Positions 53,560 to 62,112 of a stretch of 64,000 nt of DNA are shown here, piece by piece. This DNA comes from Roseibium sediminicola (lineage in GTDB: Bacteria; Pseudomonadota; Alphaproteobacteria; Rhizobiales; Stappiaceae): positions 1 through 64,000 of the forward strand of contig NZ_JALNMJ010000001.1 of the NCBI RefSeq assembly GCF_023156505.1. The letters run 5' to 3'. Under the pieces are notes generated by a model that had not been told where the DNA came from, searched no databases, and worked only from the letters and a program-made list of their open reading frames with translations. How positions within the stretch are numbered: the stretch's first letter is position 1; each line of letters opens with the position of its first letter. Both the position numbers and the translations under genes were made by a program.

Positions 53560-53859
53560 ATGAAAGTCATCACCGCCAACCGCCTTTTGAACGGCGATGT
53601 TGTCTGGCTCGCGGAAGGCGGCGCCTGGGTCGAGCGGATCACGCTGGCCAGTACCTTTGACGGCAAGGACGCCGTCGCCGAAGGGCTTGCCGAAGGCGCT
53701 GAAGCCGAGAAGAACCAGCAAGTGGTCGGCGTCTACGAGATGGATGTCACCGTCGAGGATGGCGTCATCGTTCCGGTGCGCCTGCGCGAAAAAATCCGCG
53801 CCAAGGGCCCGACCACCCATCCGCAATTCGGCAAGCAGGCCCAGGCCGTCTCGGCCTGA
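53560..53859 (+). CDS. DUF2849 protein of the sulfite reduction operon
   Basis: A 99-residue soluble protein consistently found between cysG and cysI in alphaproteobacteria. It begins KVITANRLLNGDVVWLAEGG and has repeated beta strands with conserved Trp and Gly; role unknown, possibly cofactor delivery or assembly of the sulfite reductase (inference from position). ATG 53560 follows AAAGAGAG; GTG 53551 is in frame. It starts 20 bases after cysG. Confidence 0.85.
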   Translation: MKVITANRLLNGDVVWLAEGGAWVERITLASTFDGKDAVAEGLAEGAEAEKNQQVVGVYEMDVTVEDGVIVPVRLREKIRAKGPTTHPQFGKQAQAVSA

Positions 53860-53932
53860 TCAGAACAAGCAAGGTCAGGGCAGCGCCCAAAACGCAGAAA
53901 TGCGTATGGCAGCGCCCGGCAAGGAGCAGAAC

Positions 53933-55591
53933 ATGTACCGTTACGATGAATTCGACGCCAGTTTCGTCAACCAGCGCACCGAGCAGTTCAAGGACCAGGT
54001 CCGCCGGCGGCTCGCAGGCGAACTCTCCGAGGACGAGTTCAAGCCGCTGCGCCTGATGAACGGGCTCTATCTGCAGCTCCACGCCTACATGCTGCGCGTT
54101 GCCATCCCCTATGGCACGCTCAACGGCCGCCAGATGCGCAAGCTCGCCCATATCGCCCGCACCTATGACAAGGGCTATGGTCACTTCACCACGCGCCAGA
54201 ACATCCAGTTCAACTGGCCGAAGCTGGAAGACACGCCCAAGATCCTGGAAGAGCTGGCGGAAGTCGAAATGCACGCCATCCAGACGTCGGGCAACTGCAT
54301 CCGCAACGTGACCGCGGACCATTTCGCCGGCGCTGCCGCCGACGAGATCGCCGACCCGCGTCCCTATGCCGAGATCCTGCGCCAGTGGTCGTCGCTGCAC
54401 CCGGAATTTTCGTTCCTGCCGCGCAAATTCAAGATCGCCATCACCGGCGCCCCGAATGACCGCGCCGCCGTCCAGGTCCATGACATCGGCCTGCAGCTGA
54501 CGCGGAACGAGAATGGCGAGATCGGCTTTGAAGTCTTTGTCGGCGGTGGTCTCGGCCGCACGCCGATGATCGGCCGCAAGGTGCGTGACTTCCTGCCGGA
54601 AGAAGACCTCCTGGCCTATTCGGAAGCGATCCTGCGCGTCTATAACCGCTATGGCCGCCGCGACAACAAGTACAAGGCCCGCATCAAGATCCTGGTCCAC
54701 GAGACCGGTCTTGACGAACTGAAGGCGGATATCGAGGCCGAATTCGAGAAGATCCGCTACGGCGTCCTGCGTCTGCCGGACGAGGAGGTGCGCCGCATCG
54801 AAGCCTACTTTGCGCCGCCGCCGCTGGAAGTCGGTGCCGCCACCTCCGGCGCGGTAGAGGCGCGTAAGGCGAGCGATGCCGCTTTCGCCCAGTTCGTCGC
54901 GCACAATCTCAACCCGCACCGGGTGCCGGGCTATACGTCGGTGACCCTGTCGATGAAACCGATCGGCGGTATTCCGGGCGATGCATCCGACCACCAGATG
55001 GACGTGATCGCGGACCTGGCCGAGAAATTCGGCCATGACGAACTGCGTATCAGCCACGAGCAGAACGTCATTCTGCCGCATGTGAAGCTGGACGATCTGC
55101 CCGCGCTGTTCGACCGGCTGGTCGCCGCCGAGATCGCCGAAGGCAATGCCGGTCTCATTACCGACATCATCGCCTGCCCGGGCATGGATTATTGCGCCCT
55201 GGCAACCGCCCGCTCCATTCCGGTGGCGCAGCGCATTTCTGAGCGCTTCGGCACGGCGGAACGTCAGGCGGAGATCGGCGAATTGAAGATCAAGATCTCC
55301 GGCTGCATCAACGCCTGCGGCCACCACCATGTGGGTCACATCGGCATTCTCGGCCTGGAGAAGAAGGGCGAGGAATTCTATCAGGTGACGCTTGGCGGTT
55401 CCGCCAATGAAAACGCGTCCATCGGTGAAATCATCGGCCGCGGCTTCTCTTCAGAGGAAGTGGTCGATGCAATCGAGAAGCTGGTCGATACCTATCTCGG
55501 CCTGCGTGTCGGCAAAGAAGAGACTTTCCTGGAAGCCTATCGGCGGATCGGGGAGGTACCCTTCAAGGAGGCCCTTTATGGCGCTGCATGA
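53933..55591 (+). CDS. cysI: Assimilatory sulfite reductase (siroheme/[4Fe-4S])
   Basis: A 552-residue nitrite/sulfite reductase-type enzyme reducing sulfite to sulfide. The duplicated half-repeats are visible: YGHFTTRQNIQFNWPKLED and TSGNCIRNVTADHFAG in the first, HDELRISHEQNVILPHV in the second. The four cluster cysteines are in ACPGMDYCALA (Cx5C) and SGCINACGHHH (Cx3C). ATG 53933 follows AAGGAG at six bases; longer frames overlap DUF2849. The stop lies 14 bases inside cysH. The electron donor (no cysJ here) is probably ferredoxin. Confidence 0.92.
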   Translation: MYRYDEFDASFVNQRTEQFKDQVRRRLAGELSEDEFKPLRLMNGLYLQLHAYMLRVAIPYGTLNGRQMRKLAHIARTYDKGYGHFTTRQNIQFNWPKLEDTPKILEELAEVEMHAIQTSGNCIRNVTADHFAGAAADEIADPRPYAEILRQWSSLHPEFSFLPRKFKIAITGAPNDRAAVQVHDIGLQLTRNENGEIGFEVFVGGGLGRTPMIGRKVRDFLPEEDLLAYSEAILRVYNRYGRRDNKYKARIKILVHETGLDELKADIEAEFEKIRYGVLRLPDEEVRRIEAYFAPPPLEVGAATSGAVEARKASDAAFAQFVAHNLNPHRVPGYTSVTLSMKPIGGIPGDASDHQMDVIADLAEKFGHDELRISHEQNVILPHVKLDDLPALFDRLVAAEIAEGNAGLITDIIACPGMDYCALATARSIPVAQRISERFGTAERQAEIGELKIKISGCINACGHHHVGHIGILGLEKKGEEFYQVTLGGSANENASIGEIIGRGFSSEEVVDAIEKLVDTYLGLRVGKEETFLEAYRRIGEVPFKEALYGAA

Positions 55592-56339
55592 GACATTCAG
55601 CCTAGGCGTTGACCCGGAGCTGGGATTGCAGGCGGAAGTCGCCGCTCTCAATGCCCAGTTCGAGGATGCAACCGCGGACGAGATCCTGCGCGCAGCCATC
55701 CGGCACCAGTTTGCCGATGGCATTGCCATGGTCTCCAGTTTCGGGGCCGACTCGGCGGTGCTGTTGCACATGGTTTCCCAGATCGATCCGACGACGCCGG
55801 TTCTTTTCATCGACACGGTGAAACTGTTTCCGGCAACGCTTCTCTACCGCGATGAGCTTATCGAAAAACTCGGCCTGACCGACGTGCGTACCTTCAAGCC
55901 GGCGAAGGACGACCTTGCCGAACAGGATCCGGCCGGCATGCTCTGGATGAGCGACACCGATGCCTGCTGCCACATCCGCAAGGTCGTGCCGCTGGAACGG
56001 GCGCTTAACGGTTTCGAGGCCTGGATCTCTGGCCGCAAGCGCCACCAGAGTTCGACCCGCGCCAGTCTGGAGAAATTCGAGATCGACGAGGGCCGGGTGA
56101 AGGTCAACCCGCTGGCTGACTGGACAGCTACCGAGGTTCTGGATTATGCGAGGGCCCACGAGCTGCCGCCGCATCCACTGGTCGCGCAGGGCTACCCGTC
56201 CATCGGTTGCATGCCCTGTACCAGTAAGGTGGCGCCGGGCGAAGACCCGCGCGCCGGTCGCTGGCGCGGTCAGGACAAGACCGAATGCGGCATTCACTGG
56301 CCGACCCATGGCAAGGAAATTGACGGCAGCGGTATCTGA
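55578..56339 (+). CDS. cysH: Phosphoadenylyl/adenylyl-sulfate reductase
   Basis: A 253-residue enzyme reducing APS or PAPS to sulfite. The nucleotide loop VSSFGADSAVLLHM is near 48-61; the cluster-binding CCHIRK and CMPC cysteine pairs, present here, mark the [4Fe-4S] APS-reducing branch rather than the E. coli PAPS enzyme; the catalytic Cys is in KTECGIHW near the end. It overlaps cysI by 14 bases, so translation is coupled. Confidence 0.93.
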   Translation: MALHETFSLGVDPELGLQAEVAALNAQFEDATADEILRAAIRHQFADGIAMVSSFGADSAVLLHMVSQIDPTTPVLFIDTVKLFPATLLYRDELIEKLGLTDVRTFKPAKDDLAEQDPAGMLWMSDTDACCHIRKVVPLERALNGFEAWISGRKRHQSSTRASLEKFEIDEGRVKVNPLADWTATEVLDYARAHELPPHPLVAQGYPSIGCMPCTSKVAPGEDPRAGRWRGQDKTECGIHWPTHGKEIDGSGI

Positions 56340-56373
56340 CCGCCACCGACAGATACGTTTGAGGACACGAAGA

Positions 56374-56907
56374 ATGGCAACGATTTACAAGGACGGCGAG
56401 TTCGTCGAGGAAAGCTGGATCAGCGTGGACGCCGAAACGGGTACGGCCGTTCGAGGCGATGCGCTGGTGCCGCAGACACTGTTCCTGGCCGAGGCGGCCA
56501 CTTGGCTGGACCAGGACGGCAGGACGGCGGTCCTTGTCGAGGCCGGCGACGATGTCGAATTGCTGGTGCCCTATCTGGACGGCCTGGCCTTGGTTGCCGT
56601 GGACTTTCCGAGCTTTGCGGATGGCCGCGGCTTTTCCGCCGCCCGCGTCCTGCGTGAACAGATCGGCTACAAGGGCGATATCCGGGCCGTCGGCAAATAC
56701 ATTCTCGACCAGGTGCCTCTGGCACGGCGCTGCGGCGTCTCTTCCTTCGACATTTCCAAGCCGGAAGTGCTGAAGGCGCTGAAGGCCGGTGAATGGCCGG
56801 AAGTCACCAAATACCTGCAGCCGGTTGGCACGGTCGACGAGATTCCGGAAGGCACCCGCCCCTGGGCACGCCGCTCCCAGCGCGACATCTCCGTCGCTGC
56901 GGAGTAG
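56374..56907 (+). CDS. DUF934 protein of the sulfite reduction operon
   Basis: A 177-residue protein of the family that closes cysGIH operons in proteobacteria and is sometimes annotated as an oxidoreductase accessory. It contains VAVDFPSFADGRGFSAARVLRE-type text near 75-95 and RCGVSSFDISKPE near 125-137. The function is not established. It starts 34 bases after cysH and ends in TAG nine bases before the convergent HD-GYP gene. Confidence 0.88.
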   Translation: MATIYKDGEFVEESWISVDAETGTAVRGDALVPQTLFLAEAATWLDQDGRTAVLVEAGDDVELLVPYLDGLALVAVDFPSFADGRGFSAARVLREQIGYKGDIRAVGKYILDQVPLARRCGVSSFDISKPEVLKALKAGEWPEVTKYLQPVGTVDEIPEGTRPWARRSQRDISVAAE

Positions 56908-56916
56908 CCGGCACGC

Positions 56917-58458
56917 TCAGTCCCTGTTCTGCCGGCAGATGTCGACCACCGCGTCGATATTGGCGAGCAGAATATCGACCAGTTCGGGCTGGAAATGGCG
57001 ACCGCGTTCGGTCCTCATCAGTTCCAGGATCTGCTCGAGCGGCCAGGCATTTTTGTAGCAGCGCTCGCTGCCGAGTGCGTCGAAGACATCGGCTACGGCC
57101 GTGATGCGGCCGTAGAGATGGATGTCCTCGCCGCATTTGTCGGCCGGATACCCGCCACCCGCCCATTTCTCGTGATGGTCGCGCGCGATGATCGCGCCGG
57201 CCTGAAGCACTTTCCGGCTTGACGATTTCAGCATGTCGTAGCCTAGCGTCGTGTGGGTCTTCATGATCTCCCACTCGTCGCGGGTCAGCTTGGCCGGCTT
57301 GTTCAGGATTGCGTCGGGGATGCCGATCTTGCCGATGTCGTGGAGCGGCGAGGCCAGCCGGATGACTTCCGCTTCCTCTTCGGGCAAACCGTATTCCAGC
57401 GCAAGTAGCTTGCTGATCTCGGCGACCCGCTGCACGTGATGTCCGGTTTCCAGAGAACGGGTTTCAATCGTCTCGCCGAGTATGTCTACCATTTCGACCT
57501 GGGTCTGTTCGATCTCGTGGACGAGGTCCATGTTTTCGCAGGCGATGGCGACATTGCGCTCGAAGAGGTTGAGCAGTGACCTGTTCAGGTCGGTCGGCTC
57601 ACCCAGCAGTCCTTGCAGATGCACCAGCCGCTTGATCCCGTCCCGGCACCTGATGACGGCGGTGTAGTGATCCGAAGTGATCTCGCTCTGGCTGCAGGTG
57701 AGGGCCGAGGTGACGTCCCGCAAGGTCGGCGGGTCCTGGATGCTGATCAGGTCGCGGCCGACATGCGGCGCGTAACGGCCCGTTGCTGCAATGATTGTGA
57801 CGGATTGGCCCCAGCCCTGGGCGGCAAAGGCACTCGTCGCGCCGATGGACAGATCACATTGCTTCTGGAGCAGGTTGCCGAGTTGATCCAGAACGACTTG
57901 TGCCAGGTTTTCCTTCGTTTGCAGCTCGAACATGCTTGCAGAGGCCTCGATCACCGCCTCCAGGCCGCGCTTGTTTTTCTCCAGCTCGACGATGTCCCGG
58001 TAAGAGCGCAGCGACGCGTACATCAGCGTCGACAGCTTGCGCGAAGTCAGTTCTGTCTTTTCCTTGTAGTCGTTGATGTCATAGCGTGCGATCACGTCGC
58101 GTTCAGGTGCTTGTCCGGGCTGGCCGGTGCGCAGCACGATACGGACCGAGGAATTACCGGCTTCCTCGCGGATAAACTGGGCAACGTCCAGCCCCGCCGT
58201 TTCGCTCTCCATCACCACATCCAGAAGGATCAGCGCCGTGTCGGGATGGTCGAGAATGGCTCGTCGGGCTTCCTCGCCGGAATAGACCGAAACGAATTCC
58301 AGGGGGCGGTCATCAAATGAAAATCCGGAGAGCGCAAGACGGGTGACATCGTGAATGGACTGCTCGTCGTCAACGAGCATGATCTTCCAGGGCCTGCCGG
58401 CATACGGCTCGAAGCCCGGGTCTTCCGAATAGAGAATCTTTTCGTTCTGCTTGCTCAT
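56917..58458 (-). CDS. Response regulator with DUF3369 and HD-GYP domains
   Basis: A 513-residue cytoplasmic regulator, output of the preceding histidine kinase. Receiver at about 24-150 (IMLVDDEQSIHDV, phosphoacceptor in LILLDVVMESE); DUF3369 at about 165-335 (EASASMFELQTKENLAQVVL); HD-GYP phosphodiesterase at about 345-510 with HDIGKIGIPDAILNKP, HHEKWAGGGYP and RITAVADVFDAL, so the cyclic di-GMP-hydrolysing centre is intact. Start overlaps the kinase stop by four bases. Convergent with the cys operon. Confidence 0.92.
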   Translation of the reverse strand: MSKQNEKILYSEDPGFEPYAGRPWKIMLVDDEQSIHDVTRLALSGFSFDDRPLEFVSVYSGEEARRAILDHPDTALILLDVVMESETAGLDVAQFIREEAGNSSVRIVLRTGQPGQAPERDVIARYDINDYKEKTELTSRKLSTLMYASLRSYRDIVELEKNKRGLEAVIEASASMFELQTKENLAQVVLDQLGNLLQKQCDLSIGATSAFAAQGWGQSVTIIAATGRYAPHVGRDLISIQDPPTLRDVTSALTCSQSEITSDHYTAVIRCRDGIKRLVHLQGLLGEPTDLNRSLLNLFERNVAIACENMDLVHEIEQTQVEMVDILGETIETRSLETGHHVQRVAEISKLLALEYGLPEEEAEVIRLASPLHDIGKIGIPDAILNKPAKLTRDEWEIMKTHTTLGYDMLKSSSRKVLQAGAIIARDHHEKWAGGGYPADKCGEDIHLYGRITAVADVFDALGSERCYKNAWPLEQILELMRTERGRHFQPELVDILLANIDAVVDICRQNRD

Positions 58459-60689
58459 GAGCCGTCCTGGGGCTTGGGCTGGCTGAGGGGAACGGTGAGA
58501 TGGACCGAAATCCCCTGTCCCGGCGTGCTTTCACAGACAACGCCGCCGCCCAGCTTCTTCGTTGCCAGATTGTAGACGATATGCATGCCAAGGCCACTGC
58601 CGCCGCTGCCGCGCTTGGTTGTAAAGAAGGGATCGAAAATCCGGTTCAGAACCTCGGGCGAAACACCCCGGCCGCTGTCGCTGTAGTGGATATGAGCGTT
58701 CTGGCCAGAGCGGGAGGCATCGATCCGGATCTCGCCGGCTTCGCCTTCGTCAAAGGCATGATTCAGCGAATTCATCACAAGGTTGGTGATGATCTGGGAG
58801 AGCGCGCCGGGAAAACTGGTCAGCACAACGTCCCTGTCACCGGTCACGGTGATCGTGTGCGGCGTTTTCTTGGTCTGAGGCAGGAGGCTGAGCAGGATCT
58901 CGTCGATGTAATCGACCAGTTTGAAGGTGCGCAACTCGTCACTGGATTGATCGACGGCAACCTGCTTGAAGCTGCTGACGAGTTCGGAGGCGCGATGCAG
59001 ATTGGCGACGATGATCCTGGAAGACTGCCCCGCCAGATCGAGAAACTCCTCGAGACCACGGCGTGTCAGGCTTTCCTTTTCGACCTCTCCGGTCACATCG
59101 GCAACCTTTTCCTCCATGAAGGTCGCTGCCGTCAGGCCGACACCGATCGGCGTGTTGACCTCGTGGGCGAGGCCCGCGACCAGACCGCCCAGTGAAGCCA
59201 GTTTCTCGGTCTGCACCAGCTCCTTTTCCGCCAGCTTCTGATCGGTGATGTCGTAGTGCCAGACGATGGTCGCCGGCGCGTCCTCGAACTCGATCGGTAT
59301 GGCGTCATGCAGCCCCCACCAGGTGGTGTTGTCCACCCGGCGCCGCTCCATGACAAAGCGCTGAAAGCCTTCGCCGCGTTCGACACAGGCACCGGCGGTT
59401 TCCAGGTCTCCAGGCTCGACGAACGTGTTCTCGAAGCCGAATTCGTCGAGTTGTTCGAACGACTCGGCATGAAAGAATTCAAGAAACCGCTGGTTGGCGT
59501 AAATGCGCCGGATGGGATGCATGCGCAGGATCGAGATCCCGGCGGAGGAACTGTCCAGGATCTGCCGGAGGCGGGTTTCGCTTCTGTGCAGGTCTTCCTG
59601 AATCCTGCGGCGGTCGCTGATTTCCTTTTCCAGATCCCGGGTCCGTTCCTCAACCAGCTCCTCAAGCTGGTCGCGATAGCGTTCCAGCTCCAGCTGACTG
59701 CTGCGCAGCTCGGTGATATCGGCCGTCGTGCCGACCATGCGCAACGGCTGTTTGTCCGCTGAAAACTCGACCTGGCCATGCTGTTGCAGAAAGCGATCGC
59801 CGGACGCCGTCCTGACCCGGTGCACGATGCTGTAAGGCGCTTCCTGCTCCGGATCCATGGAGCGCTCCATCTCTTCCGCGACATCCGCCCGGTCGTCGGG
59901 ATGCACCGCGGCCATGAAGGCTTCGGCGGAGGGGTTCACCTGTCCGGGCTGATAGCCGAGCAGCCGGAATTCTTCGTCCGACCAGCGGGCCTGTCCCGTG
60001 CGCAGATCCAGATCCCAGTTGCCGAGACGCGCCAGGGACTGGGCTTCCCTCAACAAGTGCTCGCTTTCGCGGAGACCGGCATCGATCGTGCGCAATTCGC
60101 GGTTCAGACTGCGCTGCCTGACAAAGACGGCCAGCAGCACAAGTGACACAACAACGGCTGCGATGATCATGAACTGGTACTGAATGCGCAGCCGGGTTTC
60201 GTTGTTCTGGAACTCGACGAATTCGGTCTGGAAATTCACCCAGATGTCTTTCTCGATTTGTTCGGCGATCCGGTAGATTTCCCTTGTGTTCGTCTTGAGC
60301 GTGTCCAGAACGTCCGGGGTCGGGTCCAGTCCGCCGGTCTGCATCAGGGACAGGTTCTGCCGCAACAGGGGAACAGCCCGTTCAACAAGGTCATCCTTGT
60401 CGATATAGTCGCTGAAAACAAAACCGATCGACGCTTTGGTCAGGTTCTTGGCATCGTCGAGCAGCTTTTTGTCGTGTGTCTGGACTGCGAGCAGATAGGT
60501 CTCCGATCCGCGTTGCGACAACAGGGCGACCTTGAGCGTAAGGCGCATGGAATCGGTCATGCGCATGGTTTTGCTGGCTTCCGCTATCCGGGCGGGGACC
60601 TGATCGAAGGAATAGGCCAGATAGGCTCCCGCGAGGACGACCGCCACCACAAGCAGCCCTGATACAAATGCGAAAGACCTCGTGACCAA
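58455..60689 (-). CDS. Membrane PAS histidine kinase
   Basis: A 744-residue sensor kinase: membrane helix about 7-29, a periplasmic helical region of about 140 residues, second helix about 172-194, PAS domain about 215-335 (LARLGNWDLDLRTGQARWSDEE), coiled coil to about 375, second PAS to about 490, dimerisation box with the phosphorylated His in VAGLAHEVNTPIGVGL, and ATPase domain about 620-735 (NLVMNSLNHAF, DSGRGVSPE, GSGLGMHIVYN). Operon: 60693 gene, kinase, HD-GYP regulator, with gaps of three bases and an overlap. Signal unknown. Confidence 0.92.
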   Translation of the reverse strand: MVTRSFAFVSGLLVVAVVLAGAYLAYSFDQVPARIAEASKTMRMTDSMRLTLKVALLSQRGSETYLLAVQTHDKKLLDDAKNLTKASIGFVFSDYIDKDDLVERAVPLLRQNLSLMQTGGLDPTPDVLDTLKTNTREIYRIAEQIEKDIWVNFQTEFVEFQNNETRLRIQYQFMIIAAVVVSLVLLAVFVRQRSLNRELRTIDAGLRESEHLLREAQSLARLGNWDLDLRTGQARWSDEEFRLLGYQPGQVNPSAEAFMAAVHPDDRADVAEEMERSMDPEQEAPYSIVHRVRTASGDRFLQQHGQVEFSADKQPLRMVGTTADITELRSSQLELERYRDQLEELVEERTRDLEKEISDRRRIQEDLHRSETRLRQILDSSSAGISILRMHPIRRIYANQRFLEFFHAESFEQLDEFGFENTFVEPGDLETAGACVERGEGFQRFVMERRRVDNTTWWGLHDAIPIEFEDAPATIVWHYDITDQKLAEKELVQTEKLASLGGLVAGLAHEVNTPIGVGLTAATFMEEKVADVTGEVEKESLTRRGLEEFLDLAGQSSRIIVANLHRASELVSSFKQVAVDQSSDELRTFKLVDYIDEILLSLLPQTKKTPHTITVTGDRDVVLTSFPGALSQIITNLVMNSLNHAFDEGEAGEIRIDASRSGQNAHIHYSDSGRGVSPEVLNRIFDPFFTTKRGSGGSGLGMHIVYNLATKKLGGGVVCESTPGQGISVHLTVPLSQPKPQDGS

Positions 60690-60692
60690 GGG

Positions 60693-61175
60693 TTACTCCA
60701 TCGCAATTTCGGTGATCATCCAGGTCCACTTGGGCAGGTTGGTCTGGTAGTCTTTGTGTTTCTCGTCGTAATCCGGAAAAATGATGCGCATCGGTCCCTT
60801 GCGGTCGAAATCGATATATTCGCCGTCGACGCGGGTGGCGATGAGAATGCGCAGACCCTGCCATTCCTCCTTGCTGAAGGTGATTTCGTAATCGTCGATT
60901 GCCCGCGTTGTCAGTGAAGACGTTTCCGCCGTTCCGAAGGCGGCCACAAAGTCCTGCATCCAGACGCCGCTATAGGTCTCGATGCGCTTCTCATAAGGGT
61001 TGAAGGCCTGTACCTCCTGGAGGCCGGCTTTCTCGATCTCTGCGACGGAGATTTCCCGGCTTTCCAACGTTTGACCGGCTTGGATAACCAGGATCGTCGT
61101 TTCGCCATCTGCCGAAAAGGCTGGTGTGGCAACACCGAGCGCAAGGCTTAGAATGAGAAATACCTGCCTGATCAT
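60693..61175 (-). CDS. Periplasmic protein resembling molybdopterin-binding oxidoreductase fold
   Basis: A 160-residue exported protein with signal peptide 1-21 (ending FSA). The body (ESREISVAEIEKAGLQEV, YSGVWMQDFVAAFG, RAIDDYEITFSKEEW, and KWTWMITEIAME at the end) resembles the sulfite-oxidase-type molybdopterin-binding domain, but without the Cys that coordinates molybdenum, so it probably binds a small ligand rather than catalysing. First gene of the operon with the kinase, three bases apart: a likely periplasmic sensor partner. Family assignment is tentative. Confidence 0.65.
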   Translation of the reverse strand: MIRQVFLILSLALGVATPAFSADGETTILVIQAGQTLESREISVAEIEKAGLQEVQAFNPYEKRIETYSGVWMQDFVAAFGTAETSSLTTRAIDDYEITFSKEEWQGLRILIATRVDGEYIDFDRKGPMRIIFPDYDEKHKDYQTNLPKWTWMITEIAME

Positions 61176-61379
61176 CCAATTTTCCGCCCAGTCGTTGCTG
61201 TGAAGCCAAGTGATTCCGGCATTGCTTCTACGGTAATTTTAAAAGCTAACGAGTTAAGGCGAGATTTTTAAAGATGATGAAAATCGCAATTGTCACTTTG
61301 ATCTAAGTAAAACTACAGGTATTTGCCGTGTCTATTTGGCGAGCGGGATCTTTCTCAGGCGGTGGACGGCGTCACCCCG

Positions 61380-62003
61380 TTACGGCGAACCGTCCGTGTC
61401 CGCCTCCCGTTCCACGTAAAGAAACCGCGGAAAGATCTCCTCAAGCTCCGGGTCCCGGCCGGTTTCCGCGTTGGCGGTGTAGAACTGCCGATTGGCCTTG
61501 AGATTGGCGTAGCCGTGAATGAAGGTCCACAGCATCGTCTCGACGGATGTTCTGTGCACCGGGTTTTCGCAGTTGTCGGCCGCCAGGCCCTCGGAAACCT
61601 CACGCAACACGCCATAGGCCTCGCGGCTGACCGGCAGGAGGTCCGGATAGATGTCAATGTCGCGCTCCATCGAAAACATCAGACGGAACAGCGCCGGGTT
61701 GTCCTCGACAAAAGCGGTATAGCCTCTCGCACTTGCCAGGATCTGGGAGCGGGCGTCGTTCGGCGCGTCGGCCATATGGGCACGCATGGTCGCTGCGAAC
61801 TGGCGGAACCCCTCCGTGGCGATTGCGGCCTGCAGCACGGCCAGATTGGCGAAGTGGTTCTTTGGCGCGCCATGAGACACGCCTGCACGCGCCGCGCAGG
61901 CCCTGAGAGACAGGCTTTCCAGCCCGTCCTCCTTAAGGATGTCGAGCCCCGCCTGGATCAGCGCTTCCTTCAGATTGCCGTGATGATATTTCGGTTCGCT
62001 CAG
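61380..62003 (-). CDS. TetR family regulator, probable CTG start
   Basis: A 207-residue TetR regulator: helix-turn-helix about 28-50 (LSLRACAARAGVSHGAPKNHFANLAVL) and a helical ligand domain to the end (MLWTFIHGYANLKANRQFY). The usual family opening SEPKYHHGNLKEALI follows a CTG at 62003, which has GGGAGGA seven bases upstream; the only upstream in-frame ATG (62096) would translate through the operator region and add 31 unconserved residues. It is divergent from a MipA/OmpV gene, which it probably controls with itself through two direct repeats in between. Confidence 0.85.
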   Translation of the reverse strand: MSEPKYHHGNLKEALIQAGLDILKEDGLESLSLRACAARAGVSHGAPKNHFANLAVLQAAIATEGFRQFAATMRAHMADAPNDARSQILASARGYTAFVEDNPALFRLMFSMERDIDIYPDLLPVSREAYGVLREVSEGLAADNCENPVHRTSVETMLWTFIHGYANLKANRQFYTANAETGRDPELEEIFPRFLYVEREADTDGSP

Positions 62004-62022
62004 CCCGGGATCCTCCCATAAA

Positions 62023-62080
62023 TAGACAGTGTCAACATTTTCATTGACTGCGGAAATCTGTGCATATAGACACTGACAAC
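62023..62080. promoter_or_regulatory. Tandem operator-like repeats between tetR-type and mipA genes
   Basis: TAGACAGTGTCAAC (62023-62036) and TAGACACTGACAAC (62067-62080) are direct repeats matching in 12 of 14 bases, 44 bases apart (about four helix turns). On the minus strand each reads GTTG...TCTA near -35/-10-like boxes, so binding would cover both divergent promoters. Confidence 0.6.
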
Positions 62081-62112
62081 ATTGCTGGGGTCGCATTGCT
62101 GAGAGTGATCAT

